Of a stretch of DNA of 45,522 nucleotides, positions 24,650 to 31,664 are shown piece by piece; the stretch's first letter is position 1; the number at the start of each line of letters is the position of its first letter. The stretch is from a virus: positions 1 to 45,522 of IMG/VR virus record IMGVR_UViG_3300048588_000260, one strand, 5' to 3'. The translations under genes were made by a program, and so were the position numbers. The notes below the pieces were generated by a model. That model did not search any database and was not told the origin of the DNA. It worked only from the letters and a program-made list of their open reading frames with translations.

Positions 24650-24855
24650 CCCCAGCGGAGCGCATTCGCGCCACCATGAAAGCTCACCGGCTCACCTACG
24701 AGGCGGTGAGCCAGCTCCTTCACGTCAGCAAGCATACGGTTGCCGCGTGGCTCAAGCCGACGACCACCAAGAGTCACAACCCCGCGCCTATGATGGCCGC
24801 GGAACTGCTCGAACTGAAGGCCGGGCAGGCCCCAGAATCTGGTCGGCTTCCGTGA
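24631..24855 (+). CDS. Small helix-turn-helix DNA-binding protein
   Basis: 74 aa, ATG 24631 with AGGAA upstream, overlapping the previous gene by 19 nt. AERIRATMKAHRLTYEAVSQ then LLHVSKHTVAAWLKP (about 9-43) is an XRE-like HTH. It is the last gene of the cassette and a candidate regulator of the GGTA-N5-TACC sites upstream. Its last 68 bp overlap the end of the convergent HAD gene. Confidence 0.65.
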   Translation: MAGPDLTPAERIRATMKAHRLTYEAVSQLLHVSKHTVAAWLKPTTTKSHNPAPMMAAELLELKAGQAPESGRLP

Positions 24856-25255
24856 TCGCGGCCTGCAGCTCGCTGGCCGTGATGGCGTCAATGCCGAACT
24901 CGCGATACATGGCCCGCGTCTGCGGGTTGCTCTCCAGCGCGAAGTAGGCCGCATCGCGGCCATAGACGGGAAACACGAGGCGCTCCAGCATGGCGCGCTT
25001 TGCCAGAGGCGGCCGGAGGCCGTCTTCGTTGAAGTGCGCTTCGCCAGGCCTCCAGCCGGTTTTCAGCAGCAGGCTTTCGAGCGTCTGCTGCCGGTACTTG
25101 GCCGGGCGCGCGGTCAGCATGATGACGTTCCTATCGCGGAGCAAGTCCACCAGCCAGGCCCGGTAGACCTCCTGCTCAATCTGGCGCGAGAACGGCGAAA
25201 CCTTCGTAGTGCTGTTCTCCACCAGGGTGTAGTTGAGGTCCAAGAGGATAATCAC
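24788..25255 (-). CDS. HAD-superfamily-like protein with altered motif I (DxN)
   Basis: 155 aa, GTG start at 25255 in a GTGA overlap. Motif I is LLDLNYTLVEN: the nucleophile D6 is present, but the usual second Asp is Asn (N8). Motif II T48 lies in VIMLTARP, and KRAMLERLVF could supply the motif III Lys. HAD enzymes are mostly phosphatases; the D-to-N change suggests reduced or different activity. Last gene of the ParB operon. Confidence 0.65.
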   Translation of the reverse strand: MIILLDLNYTLVENSTTKVSPFSRQIEQEVYRAWLVDLLRDRNVIMLTARPAKYRQQTLESLLLKTGWRPGEAHFNEDGLRPPLAKRAMLERLVFPVYGRDAAYFALESNPQTRAMYREFGIDAITASELQAAITEADQILGPARPSVRAVPRPS

Positions 25256-26760
25256 AGCTCGACTCCCAAACGCCGGCCGAAGGCGTCCAGCGCCTCGGCA
25301 ACCAGGCCCATCCTTGTGCCGTCAGGATACGGCAAATCGAACTCGAACACCAGCGCCTCCCGGAGCGCCCGCAGGTCCACCGGTTTCGGCCGCGCGCATA
25401 CCGCGTTCAGGTTCACGCTGTTCTTCGTGATCTTGACCGACTCGAAGCGCTCGGAGAGCAGCGCGTGGAACTCGCTTGGCTGGTGGTACTTCTGCACCTT
25501 GGGCGCGGCCTGGAAGTCGCCGAGGGTGATGTTGGGCTCGTAGGCGAGCTGGAAGCCGATGTAACTGCGGGAGCGTTCCGCCAGATACTCCCCGCCGCGC
25601 GCGCTGCGTATGCTGGCGTGATCGGCGTGCATCGTGACGGAATAGAGCTTGGTGGAAGGCGCGCACAGCGCGGAGCAGATCGCCAGGATCTTGCGGCGGT
25701 CCTCCATGAACGGGACCGAGTTGAAGACCGAGGCGATAAAAACCGAGGTGTACTGCACGTTGCGCCGGACATCGTCGAGGAAGGCGCGCGCAATCTCGAC
25801 GCTGGCTCGCTTGTCGATTTCGCTCCCGGCTCCCAGGTGGTAGGGCTCGAAGGCGGAAACGTGGACGCCCACCGAGCGAAGAATTTTGGTTTCCGTCAAG
25901 TGGCCCGCGCCGAAGTCCACCACGGAATTGCCGTAAATCTTCTTCCACCGCGCCAGGTTGGCCGGGGTGGTCATGTCGAACTCTTTTGCGTTCTCGGACA
26001 GCAGGAACGTGAAGCCGCGGCCGAGGCCTTTTCGCTGCAGCCGGGCGCGGCGGAATGAGTTGTACCGAAGCGTGTCCCGGTACCGAGTGTGCAGGTCGAA
26101 GTCCATCGACAGCAGGTTCAGCATCGCGTCCGACAGCCGCGCCTCATCCTCGCTCACCCACACAACCTCGACCGTGGAGGCCTTCTGCGTCGCCAGCATC
26201 TGCAGGCGGCCGAGGCCGTTCACGCAACGGTAGTCGCGCGTCGCGACGATGGGCATTTGCACGCCCTTGTTGCGGAGGGTCTTGGAGATGTTGGAGGCGT
26301 ACTCCACCCAGCGGCCGCTGTTCGCTTTCAAGAACGGGGCGATAGGCTCCACGCTCGGGCGCATGCAGCGCCAGAAGGCCTCCGAGTCCACCGCAAGGTC
26401 GGGCAGGTGGCGCGATAGGGCGTCGAGGTTGACGGCCTCCAGCGCTTCCGTTAGGGACTGCGGGGTGGAGCTGTTGCTCATGTCGTTCGTTCCCCGGTTG
26501 AACACGATATTCAGGGCCTTCCGCTGCTCCAGGCTCATCGGCTTCACGCGAGAAACCGGGATCCGCTTGCAGCCCATTCTGGAGGCAACCAGGTGACGCT
26601 GGTGGCCGGAAAGGATCTCGCCATCGGGGTCCGCATAGATTGGCAGCAGGAAGCCCAGCTTCCGCAACGAAAGCTCAATGAGGTCCAGCCGCCGCGGATC
26701 GGATTCGCGCGGGTTGTAGGTGGACGGCCGGACGCTGTCGATAGGAACAAGCTCAATCAC
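25252..26760 (-). CDS. ParB-like protein fused to a methyltransferase-like domain
   Basis: 502 aa, GTG start at 26760 with GGAGG upstream. Residues 1-65 form a ParB/sulfiredoxin-type domain (NPRESDPRRLDLIE, then EILSGHQRHLVA). A second, shorter ParB-like segment near 170-190 has MPIVATRDYRCVNGLGRLQ. From about 285 a Rossmann-type region begins with VVDFGAGHLTETK and continues FEPYHL, like a SAM-binding motif. Such ParB-like proteins commonly accompany phage DNA modification enzymes and nucleases. It may recognise or modify DNA; no target-base catalytic motif is evident. Confidence 0.7.
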   Translation of the reverse strand: MIELVPIDSVRPSTYNPRESDPRRLDLIELSLRKLGFLLPIYADPDGEILSGHQRHLVASRMGCKRIPVSRVKPMSLEQRKALNIVFNRGTNDMSNSSTPQSLTEALEAVNLDALSRHLPDLAVDSEAFWRCMRPSVEPIAPFLKANSGRWVEYASNISKTLRNKGVQMPIVATRDYRCVNGLGRLQMLATQKASTVEVVWVSEDEARLSDAMLNLLSMDFDLHTRYRDTLRYNSFRRARLQRKGLGRGFTFLLSENAKEFDMTTPANLARWKKIYGNSVVDFGAGHLTETKILRSVGVHVSAFEPYHLGAGSEIDKRASVEIARAFLDDVRRNVQYTSVFIASVFNSVPFMEDRRKILAICSALCAPSTKLYSVTMHADHASIRSARGGEYLAERSRSYIGFQLAYEPNITLGDFQAAPKVQKYHQPSEFHALLSERFESVKITKNSVNLNAVCARPKPVDLRALREALVFEFDLPYPDGTRMGLVAEALDAFGRRLGVEL

Positions 26761-27344
26761 AGCCCGAGCCTCCTGCGGATTTCGCCGACAACCGAAGGCG
26801 CGTCAAAGCCGACCTCTTGGCGGATCCGCTCTTCCCAGAGCAGGAATTCGTTTCGCTTGATCTGGCCGCGATAGCTGCCGACGGTGAAAGACGTATCGCC
26901 AGCCTCATCCTCTTCGGGCGTATCGGCCGGCAGGTCGGGGTCGTCTTCCGCGGCCGAGATGTTTTGCAGCTCGGAATCGCTGAACCCGGTAAGCGCCAGG
27001 TCAAACTCCAGGCCCCTGAGGTCTTCGAACTCCAGCGCCAGCAGGTCGAAATCCCAATCCGTTTCTTGGTTGGTGCGATTGTCGGTCAGGCGGTAGGCCT
27101 TCACTTGCGCGGGCGTCAGGTCGCGGGCGACATGCACCGGCACCTGGGCGACGCCGAGCTTCTGGGCGGCAAGCAGCCGGGTGTGCCCGGCGATCACCAC
27201 TCCCTGGGGGTCCACCACGATAGGTTGGCGCCAGCCGAATTCCTTCAGTGAGGCGGCGACCTTGTCGATGGCCGGTTGCCCGATCTTGCGCGCGTTGCGC
27301 GCGTAGGGCGTGATGCGTTCGATGTTCCACTTTTCAATTTTCAT
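26757..27344 (-). CDS. ParB/Srx-like DNA-binding or nuclease protein
   Basis: 195 aa from ATG 27344 (MKIEKWNIERITPYARNARK). The N-terminal 90 residues are a clear ParB-like domain with IVVDPQGVVIAGHTRLLAAQKLG (GHTR motif) and LTDNRTNQETDWD. The C-terminal half is acidic and then basic-helical. It has no Shine-Dalgarno site and starts only 6 nt after the T run of an intrinsic terminator, so expression must depend on read-through. No ParA partner is present, so plasmid-type partition is unlikely. Confidence 0.75.
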   Translation of the reverse strand: MKIEKWNIERITPYARNARKIGQPAIDKVAASLKEFGWRQPIVVDPQGVVIAGHTRLLAAQKLGVAQVPVHVARDLTPAQVKAYRLTDNRTNQETDWDFDLLALEFEDLRGLEFDLALTGFSDSELQNISAAEDDPDLPADTPEEDEAGDTSFTVGSYRGQIKRNEFLLWEERIRQEVGFDAPSVVGEIRRRLGL

Positions 27345-27350
27345 GGGAAG

Positions 27351-27382
27351 AAAAAAAGCCGCCCGGGCGTCCACCGGGCGGC
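27351..27382 (-). terminator. Intrinsic terminator directly in front of the ParB-like gene
   Basis: On the minus strand GCCGCCCGG and CCGGGCGGC form a 9-bp GC stem with a 7-nt loop followed by seven T. It ends the transcript of the small gene upstream. The ParB start codon lies 6 nt after the T run, with no room for a promoter between. Confidence 0.85.
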
Positions 27383-27386
27383 ACAC

Positions 27387-27506
27387 AAGGAAAGGATTGG
27401 CTTGGGTTTGAGATGGGGAGAGCGCTGCCTCTGCACTCCCCCCGAAGCGCCCGCCAGGAGATCGAACGAAACGGGCGCTGCCTCGTAGGCTCAGTGTCGC
27501 ATCGCC
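27387..27506 (-). other. Structured 3' region between small gene and terminator
   Basis: No gene. If transcribed from the minus promoter near 28007 it would form an 8-bp stem (AGCGCCCG/CGGGCGCT, 27446-27453 with 27472-27479), a second stem (GGGGAG/CTCCCC, 27415-27420 with 27436-27441) and then the terminator. A direct repeat GCGCTGCCTC is also present. This could be a 3' UTR or a small RNA. Confidence 0.3.
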
Positions 27507-27884
27507 TTAGGTTGGAACCGTGGCAATTGCCGGGCGTGGCGCTGAGCCTGCGGAGACAAGGCGTCGCGGAATCGAATGGGTTAAAGCTCGCAAGATCGGG
27601 CTCCAGGCATGAGTGCGGACGTGCTCAAACGAGCTGGGCCCGGAGCGCGTGAAGGTGACCGAGTCCTCGGCCTTCGGCAGCTTCCGGGCGCGGAGCCGCT
27701 TCAGCGCGGCGTCGAATTCCAGGCTCCGGCCTGGCAGGACCTCGACGGCGCGAATCCGGCGTCGGCCGAGAAACCGGACGATGCCCTGCCGCTGCAGGCC
27801 GCGCGCCTCGTCGTAGTGCAGGCGCTCGACCCACTTCGGCCGGCTCAGGTCGATCACTCGGAACCTTTTGTTCTGAAGACTCAT
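27507..27884 (-). CDS. Small basic protein of unknown function
   Basis: 125 aa from ATG 27884 (MSLQNKRFRVIDLSRPKWVE), with GGGAG about 12 nt upstream. The first 70 residues look protein-like with a repeated Arg/Val pattern; the C-terminal 40 residues are compositionally odd. It follows a minus-strand promoter and operator near 28007-28026 and precedes the terminator at 27351-27382. An overlapping frame from 27960 is less convincing. Confidence 0.5.
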   Translation of the reverse strand: MSLQNKRFRVIDLSRPKWVERLHYDEARGLQRQGIVRFLGRRRIRAVEVLPGRSLEFDAALKRLRARKLPKAEDSVTFTRSGPSSFEHVRTHAWSPILRALTHSIPRRLVSAGSAPRPAIATVPT

Positions 27885-27982
27885 GCGAATACAGCTCTCC
27901 CGTCATGAGTGCGGGAGTTTTTCGAGGGAAACTGCGGAAAAACCTGGAACCCGGCGACACCCGCTCGCAGTCGCTTTCCTCG

Positions 27983-28012
27983 ACGTTATCCGGGCGCTGG
28001 CCGTGGTGTCAA
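27983..28012 (-). promoter_or_regulatory. Minus-strand promoter for the 27,884 gene
   Basis: Minus strand TTGACA (28012-28007), 18-bp spacer, TAACGT (27988-27983). A GGCAA-N4-TTGCC palindrome abuts the -35 on its upstream side. Confidence 0.55.
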
Positions 28013-28026
28013 GGCAAATCGTTGCC
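28013..28026. promoter_or_regulatory. GGCAA-N4-TTGCC operator, copy 1
   Basis: GGCAAATCGTTGCC. The 20 bp starting GTCAAGGCAA here and at 36741 are identical except for two centre bases, and both lie immediately upstream of a minus-strand TTGAC -35 box. A shared regulator, perhaps the small HTH protein at 36478-36693, is likely. Confidence 0.6.
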
Positions 28027-28054
28027 AGCCATTCCTGACGCCATGGCAACCGCG

Positions 28055-28073
28055 AACTGGCCTAAAACTGGCC
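28055..28073 (+). repeat. Candidate integrase arm sites, left pair
   Basis: Two direct copies of AACTGGCC at 28055-28062 and 28066-28073, 11 bp apart, to the left of the tRNA-Cys core. Two further copies lie on the right side. Spacing and flanking position resemble arm-type sites of tyrosine integrases. Confidence 0.5.
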
Positions 28074-28110
28074 TGCGCGCCGGAACCCATGTAGAATGAG
28101 TGCGGATGCA

Positions 28111-28158
28111 AGGTCTGCAAAACCTCGTACGCCGGTTCGATTCCGGCCCGTGCCTCCA
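28111..28158 (+). other. attP: attP core: 3' part of a tRNA-Cys gene (anticodon GCA)
   Basis: The segment reads as a tRNA from the anticodon arm to the end: loop CTGCAAA with anticodon GCA (28117-28119), variable bases, T arm GCCGG-TTCGATT-CCGGC (28131-28147), acceptor strand CCGTGCC and encoded TCCA. The matching 5' acceptor GGCACGG and D arm are absent, so it is not a working tRNA. Integrating phages often carry such tRNA 3' ends to restore the host gene after insertion. Confidence 0.8.
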
Positions 28159-28292
28159 TCCTTAACCCCTCCAGCTCCCTCTAAGTCCTTTCCTGTCAAT
28201 CCTGCATCCTGGCATCTGGCGACAATGACGCCAGACGCCATTGCGCCAAGGTGACAAGCGACGACACAAGCATCCTCTCGATCCTGGCCTGA

Positions 28293-28335
28293 AACTGGCC
28301 CGGCAACTGGCCCAAACCTGGCTCAGGCCTGGCCC
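28293..28335 (+). repeat. Candidate integrase arm sites, right group
   Basis: AACTGGCC at 28293-28300 and 28305-28312, then related AACCTGGC and CCTGGCCC up to 28335. They mirror the left pair on the other side of the attP core. Confidence 0.5.
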
Positions 28336-28374
28336 GGCGCTCGAAAGTTTTTTCGGGAAATCGGCAATAGGGTA

Positions 28375-28403
28375 TTGCATACCCGTCTCACTAGTGATAC
28401 ATT
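28375..28403 (+). promoter_or_regulatory. Early promoter P1 with ACTAGTGATAC operator, predicted leaderless
   Basis: TTGCAT (28375-28380), 17-bp spacer, TACATT (28398-28403); ATG follows after 6 nt. The spacer and -10 overlap GTCTCACTAGTGATAC (28385-28400), one mismatch from the perfect 16-bp palindrome found at the other early promoters. Confidence 0.75.
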
Positions 28404-28409
28404 AGAAGT

Positions 28410-28607
28410 ATGAGCAAGACAGAAAACATGACGACGAAAATCACGATCAGCTACGACATGCGATTCACGAAGGGGGCCTGCAAGGGCATCGTGATCGCAA
28501 AAAAGGCGACCTTCCGCTGCATGGAAGACGCTAACGCGTTCGCCGACCGTGAAGGGATCGAGCAAGACGACTACGTCAACGAAAACATGAGCGTTGAACT
28601 CCGCTAA
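28410..28607 (+). CDS. Small early protein, unknown function
   Basis: 65 aa. The start ATG 28410 coincides with the expected transcription start of promoter P1, so the message should be leaderless; an internal ATG 7 codons later has no ribosome site either. Pattern is beta-alpha with KITISYDMRF, ending in an acidic tail. First gene of the 28,410-30,078 operon. Confidence 0.6.
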   Translation: MSKTENMTTKITISYDMRFTKGACKGIVIAKKATFRCMEDANAFADREGIEQDDYVNENMSVELR

Positions 28608-28638
28608 GGCGGAGTCCCCCAGCAAGGAGCCAGCAACC

Positions 28639-28974
28639 ATGACCATCGAACGCAAGATTCAATACGCCCAATGGGCGATGGAGAGCCAGGCCGAAAAGAT
28701 CGGCCGGCTGCGTACCGAAATCCTGCAGGCCGTCAGCCGCCTGCACAGCGAGATCCTGGCAGAGTCCAGTCGCGCCGAAGGGGAGATAGACCGGCTGCAG
28801 GGCGAGGCCGAGTTCGTGCGCCGCGTCCAGGAGGTCGTCAACTTTTCAGCCAGCAAGCTAAAGCACCTCTTAGCCCGGGACGCCCGCGAAATCAGCGAAG
28901 CCCAGGCTACCGCGGCGAGTCTGCCGCTCATGCAGGAAATTGCGGCCTTGACCGCGCGCCAGGAGGCAAAATGA
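28639..28974 (+). CDS. Coiled-coil early protein
   Basis: 111 aa from ATG 28639 with AAGGAG upstream. It is almost all helix with heptad spacing (IGRLRTEILQAVSRLHSEIL, then VRRVQEVVNF). No catalytic motif. It overlaps the next start (ATGA). It may act as an adaptor or DNA-metabolism accessory; unknown. Confidence 0.6.
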   Translation: MTIERKIQYAQWAMESQAEKIGRLRTEILQAVSRLHSEILAESSRAEGEIDRLQGEAEFVRRVQEVVNFSASKLKHLLARDAREISEAQATAASLPLMQEIAALTARQEAK

Positions 28975-29270
28975 GCACCCCGCAAGTCCAGCGGCCGCGC
29001 TTCGATCTCGGCCGCGTATTCATCACGCCCGGCGCCAGGGCACTTCTCGGCGGTCCCTTTGTCGCCGAAGTGACCGCGCGGCGCTACATTGCGCGCCACC
29101 TGAAGGAAGATTGGGCCGAGATGGACGAGCACGACCAGCAGGCTAACCGCGACGCCATCGAACGCGGCGAGCGCGTTTTCTCAGCGTTCACCCACCAGGG
29201 TGAGCGCCTCTATGTCATCACCGAAGCCGACCGGGCTTCGACCACCATCCTGCTGCCGGAGGAATACTAG
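28971..29270 (+). CDS. Conserved mobile-element small protein
   Basis: 99 aa. It has FDLGRVFITPGARALLGG near the start, ARHLKEDWAEMDEHDQQAN in the middle and a C-terminal VITEADRASTTILLPEEY. I recognise this layout from small proteins of plasmids and integrative elements, usually of unknown function. ATG 28971 overlaps the upstream gene. Confidence 0.65.
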   Translation: MSTPQVQRPRFDLGRVFITPGARALLGGPFVAEVTARRYIARHLKEDWAEMDEHDQQANRDAIERGERVFSAFTHQGERLYVITEADRASTTILLPEEY

Positions 29271-29272
29271 CC

Positions 29273-29827
29273 ATGGTCGCCCTTGAAACGAAGTACCGCG
29301 AGCTGGCCCGCGAATCGCGCCAGCGCTCCAGGGAGAGCTACGAGCGATCCGATACCGACGGGTTCCTGAGCCAGTGGGCTGGGGACCTCACCGCCCGCAA
29401 GTACGACCTGCAGGCCGACATCGAAGCCGACGGCGGAACCGCATGGTTTCCTCGTCTCGTCACGGTGGACGGCCGGAAGCTGGATGCCAAGATCACCCAG
29501 ACTCGATACGGAGCGTGCTGGATGATCCGACGCGAAGGCCACCCGCCGCAGTTTTGCCCGCTCGCAGTACACTGGCAGGAAGGCGGCAAGGGCCAGGCCG
29601 ACGAATTCGGCTACGACAGCCGCTCGCAGGCCCGCCTCGCCAAGCGAGGATTCCGCCAGATCATGGTCGAGCGCCCGGCAAAGGCCGAGATCGTCGGGAC
29701 CGGGCGCGGATTGTCAGGTAGTGCATGGGCGACCACCATCGAAATCACGAGCCCCTTCGATCTGAAGCTATGGGCGAGGACTCATCCGGAAACGGCGGCG
29801 CGCCTCGGGATTGGCGGGGACCGATGA
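29273..29827 (+). CDS. Hypothetical early protein
   Basis: 184 aa, ATG 29273, 2 nt after the previous stop. The N-terminal 35 residues are charged helix. A mixed alpha/beta core follows with AWFPRLVTVDGRKLDAKI, CWMIRREGHPPQFCPLAVHW and FGYDSRSQARLAKRGFRQI. No family recognised. In the same operon as the preceding small genes. Confidence 0.6.
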   Translation: MVALETKYRELARESRQRSRESYERSDTDGFLSQWAGDLTARKYDLQADIEADGGTAWFPRLVTVDGRKLDAKITQTRYGACWMIRREGHPPQFCPLAVHWQEGGKGQADEFGYDSRSQARLAKRGFRQIMVERPAKAEIVGTGRGLSGSAWATTIEITSPFDLKLWARTHPETAARLGIGGDR

Positions 29828-30078
29828 GGCGGCGAGTGACGGCCGAGGATTCCATGCAGGCCGCGCTCCGCGTCCTGGGGGCGCGTGGAGGCCTCAGCCG
29901 CGCCGAGGTCTATTCAGCCATGACTGCCCGCCGCGCATGGACCTGGAGCGACGTAAACAGCGCGTTGCAGAGCCTCCAGGATATCGGGCGCGTGCACTGC
30001 GTTTTCGGCCGCTTCTACACCACGCCATCGGCTGCTCGCGCCGCGCTCGAATCGCGCTTCGCCGAGCTAAGCGCCTAG
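29824..30078 (+). CDS. Small winged-helix-like protein
   Basis: 84 aa from ATG 29824 (ATGA overlap). LGARGGLSRAEVYSAMTARRAW, then DVNSALQSLQDIGRVHCVFGRFYTT, reads as a winged helix: two helices, a recognition-like helix and a beta wing. Probably DNA-binding; target unknown. Its end overlaps the convergent gene at 30075 by 4 nt. Confidence 0.55.
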   Translation: MRRRVTAEDSMQAALRVLGARGGLSRAEVYSAMTARRAWTWSDVNSALQSLQDIGRVHCVFGRFYTTPSAARAALESRFAELSA

Positions 30079-30428
30079 TCCATCAGCTCCGGAAAGCCAT
30101 CGCTGCCAGCCTTCACGGCCGGAGCTGGCTTTGGCGCTGGCGCCGGGGAAACGGCCGGCGCGGGTGCAGGTTCCTCATCCTGCTGCTGGCTCGGATCCGC
30201 GGGCCGCAGCTCCACCTCCGAAACCGTCCCACCTTCCGCCTCAGGGTGAATCATCACGGCGACCGCCTTTGAATTCAGCGTTGCCAGCGCCATGCCCGCG
30301 CCCTCTGGAGTGGCAGCAATCACGTTGACGAAGTCCCCCACAGCGTCTGCCGTTCTCAGCGAGAATCCCTCGTCGGCCTGGAAGGCCAGGCGGTGCCCGC
30401 TGGTCAGGATCACAAAGAGCTTCTTCAT
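30075..30428 (-). CDS. Small protein downstream of integrase, Pro/Ala-rich tail
   Basis: 117 aa, ATG 30428 overlapping the integrase stop. The first 75 residues are a beta-alpha domain (KKLFVILTSGHRLAF...VIAATPEGAGMALATL). The tail is a Pro/Ala/Glu linker. Last gene of the leftward early operon. Function unknown. Confidence 0.55.
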   Translation of the reverse strand: MKKLFVILTSGHRLAFQADEGFSLRTADAVGDFVNVIAATPEGAGMALATLNSKAVAVMIHPEAEGGTVSEVELRPADPSQQQDEEPAPAPAVSPAPAPKPAPAVKAGSDGFPELMD

Positions 30429-31489
30429 TGAATCGGCCTTTCCGCCTGGACCTCAGCCCAGGGCTTTCGCATCGCGTCCAGGCGTTCCATCGCCTGCATT
30501 TGATGTTCGAGGGTAGGGTGAACGTAGCAGAGCACGGCGCGAAGGCCGGAGTGCCCCAGAATTGCCGCGAGTGAGGCCAGGTCGATACCGGCCTGGGCCG
30601 CGCGGGTGGCGAAGGTGTGCCGAAGGTCGTAGAGCCGAAACACGAGTCCGGTGGCGATCAGAACTTCGCCGTGGGCGTGATCCATCCTCGCCCGAGGCTG
30701 GCCATCGTAGACCGGCGACGGAAAGAGCCAGGAGCCCTTTACGCGAGCCAGGCGCGCCCCCAGAATCGACTTGGATTCAGCGCCCAGGCGCAGGGTGCGC
30801 TTGGCCGACTTCGTCTTGCCGGTGCGAACGTGGAGCAGTCCGCGCTCCAGGTCCACGTCCTGGGCCCGGAGCCGAAAGACCTCATCCGGCCGAAGGCCCT
30901 GCAGCAGGATCAGCCGCGCGAAATCGAACAGGTCGGGGAATCGCTGGGCTTCGGCGAAGTACCGGCGCTCATCGTCCTCGGTCAGGATCACCCAATCAGT
31001 GGCGTTGACTTGCGCGGGCTTGCGGACCTCCCGGCAGGGGTTTTCCGTGACCCACCGCTGCCGGATGGCGTAGCGAAACAGCAGGCTAAGGTTGGAAAGA
31101 TCCTTGCGGATCGTGTTCGCCTTGACGTCGGTGGAGAGCCTCCAGGCCTTGTACTGGTCGATGTCGCCGGGCGTGATCGCAGCCAGCTCGAAGCGCTGGA
31201 AGAACAGCTTCAGGCTGGTAAGTGAGCCGAGGATAGCCCGGCAGGAGTTCGGCTTCTGATAGGTGGCCGTGACCCAGGCCTCAAATCGCTTGGCGACCTC
31301 ACTGAAGGCGATCCGCTTGGGGCGCGCTTGGTCCGGGGTAATCAGCGCCCGGGTTTTCGCTTCGCGTTCGATGCGCGCCGCCGTGGCGCGGTTTGATTCG
31401 ACGGCCTCCAAGCCGGTCGAACCGCTGAAGGTTTTCCCGGCGACCTGGAAGCGGTAATGGAACTTCCCGTTCTTTGAGCGGAGAGGCAT
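30425..31489 (-). CDS. int: Tyrosine-type integrase
   Basis: 354 aa. The N-terminal AP2-like arm-binding region (GKFHYRFQVAGKTFSGSTG) is followed by a SAM-like core-binding domain and the catalytic domain. Catalytic elements are Arg in LLQGLRPDEVFRL, a Lys in the TGKTKSAKRTL hairpin, YDLRHTFATR (first His of HxxR is Tyr), GHSG and the nucleophile Tyr in CYVHPT. No ribosome site precedes ATG 31489; it lies inside the excisionase-like ORF, suggesting translational coupling. attP is about 2.3 kb away. Confidence 0.92.
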   Translation of the reverse strand: MPLRSKNGKFHYRFQVAGKTFSGSTGLEAVESNRATAARIEREAKTRALITPDQARPKRIAFSEVAKRFEAWVTATYQKPNSCRAILGSLTSLKLFFQRFELAAITPGDIDQYKAWRLSTDVKANTIRKDLSNLSLLFRYAIRQRWVTENPCREVRKPAQVNATDWVILTEDDERRYFAEAQRFPDLFDFARLILLQGLRPDEVFRLRAQDVDLERGLLHVRTGKTKSAKRTLRLGAESKSILGARLARVKGSWLFPSPVYDGQPRARMDHAHGEVLIATGLVFRLYDLRHTFATRAAQAGIDLASLAAILGHSGLRAVLCYVHPTLEHQMQAMERLDAMRKPWAEVQAERPIQ

Positions 31490-31664
31490 GGTTGGTGGTT
31501 TGCTCCTGGATGTATTTTTGCAGGTCGGCCGCGCGGTATCGCACCAGGCGGCCAGCCGTGAAGTACGAAGGCCCCGTCTTTTCGCCGCGCCAGCGCGCCA
31601 GCGTTCGCTCGGAGACCTGCAGCAGGCTGGCCGCTTCGTTGGGCGTCAGGATCGGCTTTGTCAT
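31299..31664 (-). CDS. xis: AlpA/excisionase-like HTH protein overlapping int
   Basis: 121 aa from ATG 31664 (ATGA overlap with the DUF1643 gene). The first 60 residues are the MerR/AlpA-like excisionase fold: LTPNEAASLLQVSERTLARW, then a wing with GRLVRYRAADLQKYI. The frame stays open 191 bp into int, where its residues look like a shadow frame, so the functional part probably ends near residue 65. Excisionases bend attachment DNA and set the direction of recombination. Confidence 0.75.
   Translation of the reverse strand: MTKPILTPNEAASLLQVSERTLARWRGEKTGPSYFTAGRLVRYRAADLQKYIQEQTTNHASPLKEREVPLPLPGRRENLQRFDRLGGRRIKPRHGGAHRTRSENPGADYPGPSAPQADRLQ

Larger units (their letters stand above)
27885..28409. 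other. Intergenic control and attachment region
   Basis: No convincing gene. It contains a minus-strand promoter with operator (27983-28026), the attP core (28111-28158), repeats of AACTGGCC on both sides of the core, and a plus-strand promoter with palindromic operator (28375-28403). Confidence 0.7.

Noticed and set aside
25252-27344. Plasmid-type partition system (phage-plasmid lifestyle)
   Set aside because: ParB-like domains occur, but no ParA ATPase or parS-like repeats are seen, and integrase with attP indicates chromosomal integration.
28081-28158. Functional phage tRNA-Cys gene
   Set aside because: The 3' half is perfect, but the D arm and the 5' acceptor strand matching CCGTGCC are missing upstream, so it is better explained as attP.
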